NCBI GenBank assembly: GCA_040770625.1
Contig: JAXGIW010000001.1
Coordinates: 124,001-188,000, forward strand
Origin: 58-81 sp012729145
GTDB lineage: Bacteria > Synergistota > Synergistia > Synergistales > Thermovirgaceae
Direction: 5' to 3'
Length of the DNA stretch: 64,000 bases
Under the pieces are notes generated by a model, which worked only from the letters and a program-made list of their open reading frames with translations, had not been told where the DNA came from and ran no database searches. Both the position numbers and the translations under genes were made by a program. Shown here in pieces: positions 18,476-26,910 of this stretch; within the stretch, counting starts at the first letter, position 1; each line of letters opens with the position of its first letter.

Positions 18476-18814
18476 CTAAAGCAGTTTCGTCGATGCTACC
18501 GGCCTGGGGGCCTTGACCACCAGGACCCTGAAAGTTGCATCGCTCTCGTTGTACCAGCAGTGTGGGATATCTCTGGGGCTCTCGATGAGAGCGTCCCTCG
18601 ATACTTCACTCTTCTCCTCCCCTATCTCCACTACCCCTGTGCCTTCCAGGACATAAAAGAAGACGTCCACGGGGGTAATATGTTTCCTGAGTGACTCTCC
18701 GGGTTCAAGGGTGATATGGATGGCCTGCGCGTCGGAAGTGTCGTAGAGCTTGCACACCTTCACCCCATGGGGGGTGGTTATCATCGCTGATTCCTTGAAA
18801 CTGGTGATCTTCAA
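18476..18814 (-). CDS. Small cupin-domain protein
   Basis: A 112-residue single-cupin protein. The first cupin motif is partly kept (ITLEPGESLRKHITPVDVFFYVLEGTG) with one His, and the second reads DALIESPRDIPHCWYNES. Metal binding is possible, but the usual HxH pair is reduced. Its function is unknown; such stand-alone cupins include sugar-binding, dioxygenase-like and regulatory proteins. It precedes fprA on the same strand and may be part of an oxidative-stress unit, which is inference from position only. Confidence 0.8.
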   Translation of the reverse strand: MKITSFKESAMITTPHGVKVCKLYDTSDAQAIHITLEPGESLRKHITPVDVFFYVLEGTGVVEIGEEKSEVSRDALIESPRDIPHCWYNESDATFRVLVVKAPRPVASTKLL

Positions 18815-18955
18815 GAAGATCCACTCTCCTCTCCTGGCATTTCTCCTGAAGTCCCTGCGTCTTTCAAAAGAGGCACGGATCCCTCAGGGACATTGCGACA
18901 CTACTGTAAAATGATAACCTAAAAGACCCCCGGTCACCTAACTTGTCCAAGGCTG

Positions 18956-18961
18956 TATAAT
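18956..18961 (+). promoter_or_regulatory. Possible -10 box for the DJ-1/PfpI gene
   Basis: A perfect TATAAT lies 54 bp before the ATG at 19015, directly preceded by TG. No matching -35 is found at the standard distance. Confidence 0.33.
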
Positions 18962-19014
18962 CTTTGTTGACAAGAGACAGGAATGCCGATCCTTCACGAG
19001 AGGGGAGACTGCCA

Positions 19015-19527
19015 ATGTCGGAGAGGATAGCAGTACTGGTGGAGAACGATTTCCACGACATAGAGTTCTGGTACCCCTACTACAGGCTGCAGGAGTCGGG
19101 GCATGAACCGATCATCGTCGCCCCCACGGCTCCAAAAGTCTACAGGGGCAAGTACGGGACAACCGTCGAAGCAGCCTATGACGCCGGCAGCATAGCCGGG
19201 AAATCCCTTGCCGGTGTGATCATTCCGGGAGGCTGGGCACCGGACCGCCTCAGGATGTCCGCAGAGATAGTGGGCCTCGTTAAAAGAACCTACGAGTCGG
19301 GCGGATTCGTTGCGGGGATATGCCATGCGGGCAGTCTGCTGGTATCCTGCGGAGTACTCGACGGCAAGACCGTGACGAGCTATCCCAGCCTCAGGGACGA
19401 CATGGTCCTGGCTGGAGCGGAGTGGATGGACCTGGAGGTGGTCGTATCAGACCGGATCATAACCAGCAGGAGGCCTTCTGATCTTCCTGCCTTCATGGCT
19501 GAGGTGATGAGGATCCTCAAGGGTTGA
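19015..19527 (+). CDS. DJ-1/PfpI family protein
   Basis: A 170-residue protein with the class I glutamine amidotransferase-like fold of PfpI. It contains VIIPGGWAPDRLR and the nucleophile elbow GICHAG with Cys103, followed by KTVTSYPSLRDDM and RPSDLPAFMAEVM. Family members are deglycases, proteases or chaperone-like stress proteins; the exact activity cannot be told apart here. ATG 19015 with a GAGGGGAG site is preferred over an upstream TTG adding 17 residues. It is transcribed divergently from the cupin/fprA pair. Confidence 0.9.
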   Translation: MSERIAVLVENDFHDIEFWYPYYRLQESGHEPIIVAPTAPKVYRGKYGTTVEAAYDAGSIAGKSLAGVIIPGGWAPDRLRMSAEIVGLVKRTYESGGFVAGICHAGSLLVSCGVLDGKTVTSYPSLRDDMVLAGAEWMDLEVVVSDRIITSRRPSDLPAFMAEVMRILKG

Positions 19528-19557
19528 CGCTCCATCCAGAGGCTTTGAACCCGTTAA

Positions 19558-19566
19558 TGTTATAAT
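19558..19566 (+). promoter_or_regulatory. Extended -10 promoter of the four-repeat secreted protein
   Basis: TGTTATAAT occurs 48 bp before the ATG at 19614: a perfect -10 hexamer with the TGn extension and no clear -35. Confidence 0.45.
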
Positions 19567-19613
19567 CGTTTCAAGTTGGGAAGAAAAAAAGAAGGTCCGG
19601 GGAGGGACAGGAA

Positions 19614-21404
19614 ATGAAGCCAACAACTGCAAGGATGCTTTTCACGGCCGCCTTTCTTGCTTTGACGGTCCTTGTGTCTGGAACGGCCTGGGGAGCCATG
19701 GGAGAGGTGACCTCCTTTGCCTTCAGGACAGCCCAGGACGATGTTCTCGGTCTGGAGAGATCCCTTGAACTGGACGGGAAACCCGATGCCCACTTCGTGC
19801 TCTCTCTAAAGGGGATCGGAGCTATCTCCGATGTCTCTTTGAGGACAGTGGACGGCAAGAGAGAATGGTCACCCGCCGCTTCCGGTGACCGTTGGACCAT
19901 GGTGGTAAGGGACGCTTCGGGGAAGACGGTCTCTTCTGAGTCGGGGATGCCTATAACCCCCTTCCTGGGGTTTGCCACGCTCAACCTTTACGTCTCCGAC
20001 GACGGCACAGCTTTTTCCGAGACACGGGAATACGAGGTATCGGTCAAGTTCATCGACGGCAGCACCACTTCGGCGAAAATTGAGGTCAAGGGGATGCCTG
20101 ATGTTTTCGGCTCTCCCGAACCGCTTCAGCCTGAGAGCGGTGTGATGACCGCAACGGTTTACGGGATCGGAAACCGGGATGTCGCCGGGAAGAGGGAGAC
20201 CCTTGGCAAGGACGGGACCAACGACGCCCACTTCCGGGTCCGCTTCACCACCATTTCAGTAGTGGATCAGATAACGATCCGCAACGTGGACGGAACCAAC
20301 GCCATGTGGGACACCGTCTCCGGAAATGGAGCGTGGGCGATTGCCGTGTTCCAGGAAGGCAAGCTCAGGAACAAGGCAGACGGCAGCGTGCGATTCGCCG
20401 TTGACGGTGATACGACACTGGACCTCTGGGTTGCAGACAACGGCGCCGTTTCCGGCGGAAAGACCCGTTTCGAGGTGATCATCAAGTTCAACGACGGTAC
20501 GACCTTCCGCGAGATCGCCTCGCCTGGGACCCCGGAGGTGGAGGCCTCCGTGGAGGATATCCTCTCGGCAGTACTCTACGCCCCTGCGACCACCGACATC
20601 GCCAACCGTGGCGAAACCCCGGGAGTCAACGGCACCCCTGACTGGAGGATCACTTTATCCGTTGCCGGAGAGGGGACCATCATCAGTTTCATAGTTCGGG
20701 GGATCGAGGGCTCCGTTGCGGAGTGGGACACTCTTCCGGGCAACAAGAAACCCATTGCCGTGGTCACCGATTCAGCCGGCAAGATATTAAACTCGTCCAA
20801 CGGTTCGGTCTCGATCCCGCTGAGCGGAAGGAAGGATCTCTCTATCTGGCTTGACGACGCGGGCGCCCTTTCGGACGGGGCGAACAAGTTCAGGGTGATA
20901 GCCGTCCTCAGTGACGGGAGGACCTTTGAGAGGCTCATAGAACGTGCTGCCACCCAGACTTCTGTCCCGCCGGGGAGCGAGAATGTCCGGGAATCGGACA
21001 GCGTAAGGGCCTTCTATATGGGCAAAGGGCCGAGGAACCTGATAGGAAAGGGAGAACCTGCGGATATCACCAAGGGCCTCGATGCGAATCCCGACGCCCA
21101 CATAAGGTTGAGGCTGGTATCACTGAACGGGACCATAGATTCACTGACGGTGGAATCCCTAAACGGCAACGGGGGAGACTGGGACACCATCCCGGGTAAC
21201 GGAAGATGGCACATCGCCGTAACGGAGACAGCCATAGGGCCGGTCCTGAACAAAAACGACGGCTCCTTCTCTAAGAAGGTCTCGGGCAACTCTGAGTTCC
21301 ACCTCTGGCTCGCCGATAACGGCAAACTTAGCGCCAACCCGTCGAGTTACAGGGTCATAGTGCGCTTCTCCGACGGACGGGCACTCTCACAAAATCTTTT
21401 CTAG
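19614..21404 (+). CDS. Secreted protein with four tandem ~140-residue repeats, function unknown
   Basis: A 596-residue protein with a clear signal peptide (MKPTTARMLFTAAFLALTVL, cleavage near AWGA). The mature part is four imperfect repeats starting near residues 30, 170, 310 and 460. Each repeat contains a PDAHF-like segment (KPDAHFVL, TNDAHFRV, TPDWRITL, NPDAHIRL), then xVDGxxxxWDTxPGNGxWxIAV, LNxxDGS, LxLWxxDNGxLS and a closing xFxDGxT. The regular hydrophobic pattern suggests beta-sandwich modules outside the cytoplasm. I do not recognise the family. An extended -10 promoter precedes it and a strong terminator follows, so it is a single-gene unit. Confidence 0.8.
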   Translation: MKPTTARMLFTAAFLALTVLVSGTAWGAMGEVTSFAFRTAQDDVLGLERSLELDGKPDAHFVLSLKGIGAISDVSLRTVDGKREWSPAASGDRWTMVVRDASGKTVSSESGMPITPFLGFATLNLYVSDDGTAFSETREYEVSVKFIDGSTTSAKIEVKGMPDVFGSPEPLQPESGVMTATVYGIGNRDVAGKRETLGKDGTNDAHFRVRFTTISVVDQITIRNVDGTNAMWDTVSGNGAWAIAVFQEGKLRNKADGSVRFAVDGDTTLDLWVADNGAVSGGKTRFEVIIKFNDGTTFREIASPGTPEVEASVEDILSAVLYAPATTDIANRGETPGVNGTPDWRITLSVAGEGTIISFIVRGIEGSVAEWDTLPGNKKPIAVVTDSAGKILNSSNGSVSIPLSGRKDLSIWLDDAGALSDGANKFRVIAVLSDGRTFERLIERAATQTSVPPGSENVRESDSVRAFYMGKGPRNLIGKGEPADITKGLDANPDAHIRLRLVSLNGTIDSLTVESLNGNGGDWDTIPGNGRWHIAVTETAIGPVLNKNDGSFSKKVSGNSEFHLWLADNGKLSANPSSYRVIVRFSDGRALSQNLF

Positions 21405-21410
21405 GAGAGA

Positions 21411-22394
21411 TCAGGCAGCATCCCGGGGACCCCTCTGGAGGGGTCCCCTTTTTTTATCACCTTCAGATCCAGACCGGGAGATCCTCCCTTCCATGAGAAG
21501 CAACAGCACCGCTGTCACTATCAGCAGTCCGCCCCTGATCTGGTCCGGCGAGGGTACTTCATCCAGGAAGACCCAGGCCATCACCCCGGCGAAGATTATC
21601 TCCGACATGGAGGTTATGGAGGCCACCGTTCCGGGGATGTACTTGAGGGCAAAGGAGATGAGCCCGTAGGATACCAGTGTCGGGAAGAGGGCCAGATGGA
21701 CAAGAGAAAGAAGGGCTGGAAGGGGAAGGTCCCGGAAGTCCGGCATCTCTCTGCTGTAAAGCACAATGGCCAGCATCATAAGAGCCCCCCACAGGAACAT
21801 CTGTACAAAGGTCTTGAAGGGCCTTTCCCTTCCTGTGCCGTAGCGGCTGTTGAGGATGTAGAAGGAGAACCCCACCCCTGAGACGACGGCCAGCGCTACA
21901 CCGGTCATGTCCAGTTCCCCGACTTTTGCACCGCCCGTACCTCCGACGGCGATCCACACTCCGGCGAGACCGGCGACCAGGGCCGCCGCACGCGCCCTGG
22001 TGAAGGGCTCCTTGCCCATGGCGGCGGCTCCCAGGGCAGTCCATATCGGATTGGTATAGAAAAGGATGACAGTAAGTCCCACAGGTATGGTCACAAAGGC
22101 TATGTTCGACAGGTAGTATACGAAGACAACACCAAAAAGCCCTGCAAGAGCGAACTTCCATGAATCCCTCACCCCTGGTACAAGGGCCGAGGGCTCCCTG
22201 AAGAGGGCATAGGAACCTATAACCACAGCACCGACAACGGCCCTGACCAGGGAGACCCCGGCCGGGGTCACGCCATACCCGAAGGCCACCCTTTCAGCAG
22301 GTCCGAGGGAGCCGAAGAAAAGGGCCGAGAGTATCACACAGCCGAATCCGACGAGTACCAAGACGACAACTCCTTTACGACCAACTCCAGACAT
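21411..22394 (-). CDS. EamA/DMT superfamily transporter
   Basis: A 327-residue protein with about ten transmembrane helices arranged as two EamA repeats, e.g. VVFVYYLSNIAFVTIPVGLTVILFYTNPIWTAL in the first half and ALKYIPGTVASITSMSEIIFAGVMAWVFLDE in the second. Members export or import amino acids, metabolites or cofactors; substrate is not predictable. ATG 22394 is chosen because the 18-residue extension from the GTG at 22448 looks non-conserved; neither start has a strong ribosome site. Its C-terminal codons overlap the terminator of the convergent secreted-protein gene. Confidence 0.88.
   Translation of the reverse strand: MSGVGRKGVVVLVLVGFGCVILSALFFGSLGPAERVAFGYGVTPAGVSLVRAVVGAVVIGSYALFREPSALVPGVRDSWKFALAGLFGVVFVYYLSNIAFVTIPVGLTVILFYTNPIWTALGAAAMGKEPFTRARAAALVAGLAGVWIAVGGTGGAKVGELDMTGVALAVVSGVGFSFYILNSRYGTGRERPFKTFVQMFLWGALMMLAIVLYSREMPDFRDLPLPALLSLVHLALFPTLVSYGLISFALKYIPGTVASITSMSEIIFAGVMAWVFLDEVPSPDQIRGGLLIVTAVLLLLMEGRISRSGSEGDKKRGPLQRGPRDAA
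21425..21455 (+). terminator. Intrinsic terminator of the four-repeat protein gene
   Basis: A perfect 10-bp stem (21425-21434 with 21439-21448, loop CTGG) is followed by seven T residues. It lies inside the 3' coding end of the convergent EamA gene. Confidence 0.9.
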
Positions 22395-22458
22395 TCTTGC
22401 ATATACGGGCCGGTAACCCAACAGGAGAGCGTGATTTCGTAAATTCACGGAATTGTCT

Positions 22459-22464
22459 TATAAT
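22459..22464 (+). promoter_or_regulatory. Possible -10 box of the trehalose operon
   Basis: TATAAT lies in the divergent gap, about 155 bp before the ATG at 22619, leaving a long leader. A weak -35-like TTCGTA is 17 bp upstream. The leader contains a repeated GATCCTCT motif but no recognised riboswitch. Confidence 0.35.
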
Positions 22465-22618
22465 ATGACACAAATACGTTACAGCGGTTCCCCTGTGACA
22501 CCGGCGCCGATCCCCAGCCCTTTTCAGATCACCCTATTGAAGATCCTCTGGATCCTCTTGAAAACCCGGACACGTTCGCCGGACATCAGGCACCGTTCTT
22601 TGAAAGGAGAGATACCGC

Positions 22619-23881
22619 ATGGGACTTCCATACATCGCCAGGCTAGAGCATTATGAACCCTACATAGGCAAAGAGGCTGTCGAGAGGATCCTTTTGAAGG
22701 CTGAAATGATGTCGGACCGAAGGATAGTCCACATCAACTCGACATACTACGGGGGAGGGGTCGCCGAACTGCTGGGCTCCATGACCCTGCTGGCCAACCT
22801 GGCCGGAATTCAGATGGGATGGAGGGTCATCCAGGGCTCCCCTGACTTCTTCAGCGTCACGAAGAAGATGCACAACGCCCTTCAGGGAGGGGAGATCAAC
22901 CTCAGCTGGAAGAAGTTCAGGATATATGAGCACGTGGTCTTCGAGAATGTTCTTCGGAACCACCTCGACCATGATATTGTGGTGATCCACGACCCTCAGC
23001 CCCTTCCGATGGTCCGTCACTACCACAAGAAGGGCCCCTGGATCTGGGTCTGTCACGTGGACCTCTCCAACCCCAACAGGAAACTCTGGCCCTATATCAG
23101 GAACTACGTGAACCGCTACGATGCAGCGGTTTTCAGCATCCCCGAATACAGGCAGGACACCCGGACACCGCTGGTCTTCATCAAGCCCGCCATAGACCCA
23201 TTCAGCATCAAGAACAGGGACTTCTCGGAAGAGGAGATCAAGGAAAGGCTCGACAGGTACGACATCCCCACCGACAAGCCACTGGTGGTCCAGGTATCGC
23301 GTTTCGACAAGTGGAAGGACCCCGCAGGGGTGATCGAGGCCTTCAAGATCGCCCGCAAGGAGGTGGACTGCAACCTGGTCCTTCTGGGCAACATCGCCAC
23401 CGACGACCCCGAGGGAGTGGAGATCTTCAACGAACTGAAGGGAAAGCAGGAAGAGGGCATTTTGATGCTCACCGTGGAGGACACCGCGCTGGTGAACGCA
23501 CTGCAGCGCAAGGCCGCCGTGGTCCTTCAGAAATCGATCCGGGAGGGTTTCGGTCTGACCGTGACGGAAGCCATGTGGAAGGGCAAACCGGTGATCGGGG
23601 GGAACGTCGGAGGGATAAGGCACCAGATAAACGACGGGGAGAACGGTTTCCTGGTGGATACCGTTGAGGAGGCCGCCGAGAGGATAGTGATGCTGCTCAA
23701 GGACCCGGACCTCTGCCGCAGTATTGGGGAGAAGGCCCGAAGGACGGTCCAGGAGAAGTTCCTCATGTCCCGTTACCTCGAGGACTACCTCGATCTCTTC
23801 AAATCCTTCGAGGCAAGCTACACCCTCAGGGAACCGCTCTGGAACAAAAGATCCAGACCAGGCAAAAGGAACCGTCGATGA
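22619..23881 (+). CDS. treT: Trehalose synthase of the TreT type (GT4 glycosyltransferase)
   Basis: A 420-residue retaining glycosyltransferase. The order HINSTYYGGGVAELLGS, VIQGSPDFFSVTKKMHNALQGG, VIHDPQPLPM, WVCHVDLSNPN, VSRFDKWKDP and SIREGFGLTVTEAMWKGKPVIGG follows archaeal and Thermotoga TreT closely. TreT makes trehalose reversibly from NDP-glucose and glucose in one step. ATG 22619 has an AAAGGAGAG site. The stop overlaps the start of the otsA-like gene (ATGA), so both are made together, presumably for osmotic protection or reserve. Confidence 0.88.
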   Translation: MGLPYIARLEHYEPYIGKEAVERILLKAEMMSDRRIVHINSTYYGGGVAELLGSMTLLANLAGIQMGWRVIQGSPDFFSVTKKMHNALQGGEINLSWKKFRIYEHVVFENVLRNHLDHDIVVIHDPQPLPMVRHYHKKGPWIWVCHVDLSNPNRKLWPYIRNYVNRYDAAVFSIPEYRQDTRTPLVFIKPAIDPFSIKNRDFSEEEIKERLDRYDIPTDKPLVVQVSRFDKWKDPAGVIEAFKIARKEVDCNLVLLGNIATDDPEGVEIFNELKGKQEEGILMLTVEDTALVNALQRKAAVVLQKSIREGFGLTVTEAMWKGKPVIGGNVGGIRHQINDGENGFLVDTVEEAAERIVMLLKDPDLCRSIGEKARRTVQEKFLMSRYLEDYLDLFKSFEASYTLREPLWNKRSRPGKRNRR

Positions 23882-25404
23882 CGGGTGGAACGGACATGGG
23901 AGACAAGGGAAGGCTGGTCATTGTCTCAAACAGGCTTCCTGTCAGGATAGAGGGCCATCCTGGCCGGTGGAAGGTAACCCACTCATCAGGAGGTCTGGTA
24001 TCGGCTTTGACCCCGGTCCTTCGTGACCGTGGAGGCATATGGATCGGCTGGACAGGGATCTCTGAGATGCTTGACATGAAGACCCTCAGGGAGATCCTCG
24101 GCCCTGCGTCCAGCAAGGCCGGGTACAGGGTCTTCCCTGTCAGGCTGTCAAGGGAAGATGTAGATTCCTTCTACTACGGATTCTCAAACGAGGTTGTCTG
24201 GCCCCTCTTCCATGATCTTCAGACCCGGTGCCGTTTCGAACCGGAGTACTGGAAGTCCTACAGGAGGGTCAACGGCCTTTTCGCCAGGGCTGTCTCAAGG
24301 TATACCAGGGCCGAGGACTTTGTCTGGGTCCACGACTACCAGATGATCCCCGTCGCCAGAATGCTGGGATCTTCGGGGGTAAAGAGGAAATGCGTCTTCT
24401 TCCTCCACATCCCCTTCCCCCCACCGGATATCTTTCTGAAACTCCCCTGGAGGGAAGAGCTGCTGAAGGACTTCCTCGAGTACGACTTCGTGGGGTTCCA
24501 GACCATGAGGGACAGGAGGAACTTCACCGACTGCCTCAGGGCCCTCATCCCCGGCTGGAAGGTTTCCGGCCGTGGTCCTGTTGCTACTGTCTCCTCCGGT
24601 GGCCGGCGGATCAGGGTGGCGGCAATGCCCATTAGCATCGACTACAGATCCTTCAGGGATATGGCCAAGTCTGCCAGGATCTCAAGGATCCTCAAGGACC
24701 TGAAGAGGCAGCTTCCACGGGAGAAGATCGCCATAGGGGTTGACCGGCTGGACTACACCAAGGGAATTCCCCAGAGGATCAGGGCTTTCGGCGAGGCCCT
24801 CAGGTCCTTCCCGGAATTGCGGGAGAGGATCACCTTCATACAGATCGTGGTCCCGAGCCGCGAGGATGTACCAGCCTACCATGAACTGAGGGAGGAGATC
24901 GAGAGGCTGGTAAGCTCCGTTAACGGAGAGTTCTCCACTCCTGGATGGGTTCCGGTCCACTACATGTTCAAGTCGATCCCCCGCGAAGAGCTGGTAGCCT
25001 ACTACAGGCTCGCAGACATAGCGCTCGTGACACCCCTCAAGGACGGGATGAACCTGGTGGCCAAGGAGTACTGCGCCTGCCAGGTCGATGACGACGGGGT
25101 GCTGGTGCTTGGCGAGTTCGCGGGGGCGGCCGCTCAGATGCGAAGAGGCGCTATCCTGGTGAACTCCTACGACATTCAGGGGATGGCAAAGGCTATCAAT
25201 GAAGCTGTGAACATGCCCGTTGAAAAGAGAAAGGGGCGGATGCGCCGCCTGAGGGCGGGCATCCGCAGGCAGAACGTCTTCTGGTGGGTGGACAACTACC
25301 TTAGGGCTTCAACGGGCAAAGCCCTGGTGGATTTTCCAGAGACCGACATGGCCCCCGTTTTCCACGCCCTGATCAGGCGCTCACCGGAGTCACAGGAAGA
25401 CTGA
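23878..25404 (+). CDS. otsA: Trehalose-6-phosphate synthase-like GT20 glycosyltransferase
   Basis: A 508-residue GT20 enzyme. It contains VSNRLPVRI, WIGWTG, YYGFSNEVVWPLFHD, FVWVHDYQMIP, FFLHIPFPPPDIF, the substrate loop GVDRLDYTKGIPQR and PLKDGMNLVAKEYCACQ, all expected for UDP/ADP-glucose-dependent trehalose-6-phosphate synthase. No OtsB phosphatase domain is fused and none is encoded nearby, so the product phosphate would need another phosphatase. Glucosylglycerol-phosphate synthase is a related alternative. The ATG overlaps the treT stop by 4 bp; a second Met six codons in is also possible. Confidence 0.88.
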   Translation: MTGGTDMGDKGRLVIVSNRLPVRIEGHPGRWKVTHSSGGLVSALTPVLRDRGGIWIGWTGISEMLDMKTLREILGPASSKAGYRVFPVRLSREDVDSFYYGFSNEVVWPLFHDLQTRCRFEPEYWKSYRRVNGLFARAVSRYTRAEDFVWVHDYQMIPVARMLGSSGVKRKCVFFLHIPFPPPDIFLKLPWREELLKDFLEYDFVGFQTMRDRRNFTDCLRALIPGWKVSGRGPVATVSSGGRRIRVAAMPISIDYRSFRDMAKSARISRILKDLKRQLPREKIAIGVDRLDYTKGIPQRIRAFGEALRSFPELRERITFIQIVVPSREDVPAYHELREEIERLVSSVNGEFSTPGWVPVHYMFKSIPREELVAYYRLADIALVTPLKDGMNLVAKEYCACQVDDDGVLVLGEFAGAAAQMRRGAILVNSYDIQGMAKAINEAVNMPVEKRKGRMRRLRAGIRRQNVFWWVDNYLRASTGKALVDFPETDMAPVFHALIRRSPESQED

Positions 25405-25415
25405 CCGGCAGTCCC

Positions 25416-26696
25416 TTATCTGACCTTGAAGGGATCCTCGAAGACGGCCTTCCCATCAAGTTCGGCCTCTATCTCCAGAAGCCTGTTGTACTTTGCCATG
25501 CGCTCGCTTCGGCAGGCCGAACCGGTCTTGATCTGCCCGCCCCCCATAGCCACGGCGAGATCGGCGATGAAAGTGTCCTCCGTCTCTCCGCTCCTGTGGG
25601 AGATGACATAACCCCAACCGGCCTTTCTGCACATTGTGATCGTCTCGATCGTCTCCGTGACTGTACCTATCTGGTTCAACTTTATGAGGACTGCGTTGGC
25701 CGCTCTCTCGCGGATACCCCTTTCCACGAACCGGGAGTTGGTCACAAAGAGGTCATCCCCAACTATCTGAACCCTCCCTCCAAGCTCTGCCGTCTGCTCC
25801 CGGAAACCCTTCCAGTCGTTCTCGTCAAGCCCGTCCTCTATCGAGACTATGTGGTACTTTTCCACCCATTCCCGGTAGAGAGCTGTCATCTGGCGGCTGG
25901 TCAGGCTACCCTGTCCCGACTTGGAAAGAACGTAGGACCCGTTCTGGAAGAAGGAGCTCGCTGCAGGGTCCAGCGCTATCGCAACGTCCCTGCCCGGGGA
26001 ATAACCTGCCGCCTCGATGGCCTCGACAATAACCTCGCAGGCTTCGTCGTTGCTCTTGAGGTCCGGGGCGAACCCCCCCTCGTCGCCGACGCTGGTAGCA
26101 TAACCTCTGGCAGAAAGGATCTTCTTCAGTGCGTGGAAGGTCTCGGTCCCGTAGCGCAGGGCTTCGGCAAAGGTTGGCGCCCCGATGGGCATTACCATGA
26201 ACTCCTGGAGGTCCACGCTGTTGTCGGCGTGCTTGCCCCCGTTAAGGATGTTCATCATGGGGACAGGCAGTCTTGCCGCTTCTGGACCGCCAATGTACTC
26301 GTAGAGCGGCAGACCCAGGGCCTCCGAGGCGGCTCTCGCGACTGCCATGGACACCCCCAGGATCGCGTTGGCTCCCAGCTTCCCCTTGTTCGGAGTTCCG
26401 TCCAGTTCGATCATGAGCCGGTCTATATCCTCCTGGCGGGTAGGATCCATCCCGACAAGGCGTGGGGCGATGACACCGTTCACGTTCTCAACGGCCTGGA
26501 TGACACCCTTACCCCCGTACCTGGACCGGTCGCCGTCACGAAGCTCTACAGCCTCGTTCTCTCCCGTCGATGCCCCCGAGGGGACCGAGGCCGAAACCTC
26601 GACACCGTTGGCGAGCCTGCACCAGGTACGGACAGTCGGATTGCCCCTGGAATCCAGGATCTCCATTGCCCTTACTGCCGTGATGGTCTTCTTCAT
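25416..26696 (-). CDS. eno: Enolase
   Basis: A 426-residue glycolytic enzyme (2-phosphoglycerate to phosphoenolpyruvate). Family stretches include ILDSRGNPTV, VPSGASTGENEAVELRDG, NILNGGKHADN, the Mg2+ ligands in ALDPAASSFF, SIEDGLDENDW and GDDLFVTN, the catalytic Lys in VLIKLNQIGTVTET, and SHRSGETEDTFIADLAV. ATG 26696 has a GGGAGAG site; an upstream in-frame extension of 14 residues is not conserved. It is convergent with the trehalose operon (11-bp gap) and divergent from the PAS-GGDEF gene. Confidence 0.97.
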   Translation of the reverse strand: MKKTITAVRAMEILDSRGNPTVRTWCRLANGVEVSASVPSGASTGENEAVELRDGDRSRYGGKGVIQAVENVNGVIAPRLVGMDPTRQEDIDRLMIELDGTPNKGKLGANAILGVSMAVARAASEALGLPLYEYIGGPEAARLPVPMMNILNGGKHADNSVDLQEFMVMPIGAPTFAEALRYGTETFHALKKILSARGYATSVGDEGGFAPDLKSNDEACEVIVEAIEAAGYSPGRDVAIALDPAASSFFQNGSYVLSKSGQGSLTSRQMTALYREWVEKYHIVSIEDGLDENDWKGFREQTAELGGRVQIVGDDLFVTNSRFVERGIRERAANAVLIKLNQIGTVTETIETITMCRKAGWGYVISHRSGETEDTFIADLAVAMGGGQIKTGSACRSERMAKYNRLLEIEAELDGKAVFEDPFKVR

Positions 26697-26756
26697 TAGG
26701 GTCTCTCCCTTTCCTTTGATTTCAGAACTGCCAGGCAAAACGGCACCTGCATTGTA

Positions 26757-26765
26757 ACTATAGCA
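26757..26765 (-). promoter_or_regulatory. Extended -10 promoter candidate for eno
   Basis: On the minus strand TGCTATAGT lies about 60 bp before the enolase ATG. It fits the extended -10 pattern; a -35 box is not apparent. Confidence 0.35.
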
Positions 26766-26869
26766 GAATTAACGTTTCTTTCAGCAGACCCTTCGCTCTA
26801 TGATCTGTCCCGGACACGAGGATAGTTCGCAGGATACACAGCAGGACCAGCCCCTTCCCCTTTTAGCCG

Positions 26870-26878
26870 TGGTATAAT
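26870..26878 (+). promoter_or_regulatory. Extended -10 promoter of the PAS-GGDEF gene
   Basis: TGGTATAAT is a perfect extended -10. The predicted transcription start near 26885 places the GGAGG at 26898-26902 just inside the message and supports initiation close behind it. Confidence 0.5.
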
Positions 26879-26910
26879 CCAGAAACGAATAATGCCTGGA
26901 GGTAGCGCTT

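Noticed and set aside
16997..18694. A 565-codon plus-strand open frame
   Set aside because: It lies antisense to gyrA and fprA, has no recognisable domain, and arises from the codon bias of the genes on the other strand.
22643..23623. A 326-codon minus-strand open frame
   Set aside because: Antisense shadow of treT.
25596..26699. A 367-codon plus-strand open frame
   Set aside because: Antisense shadow of enolase.
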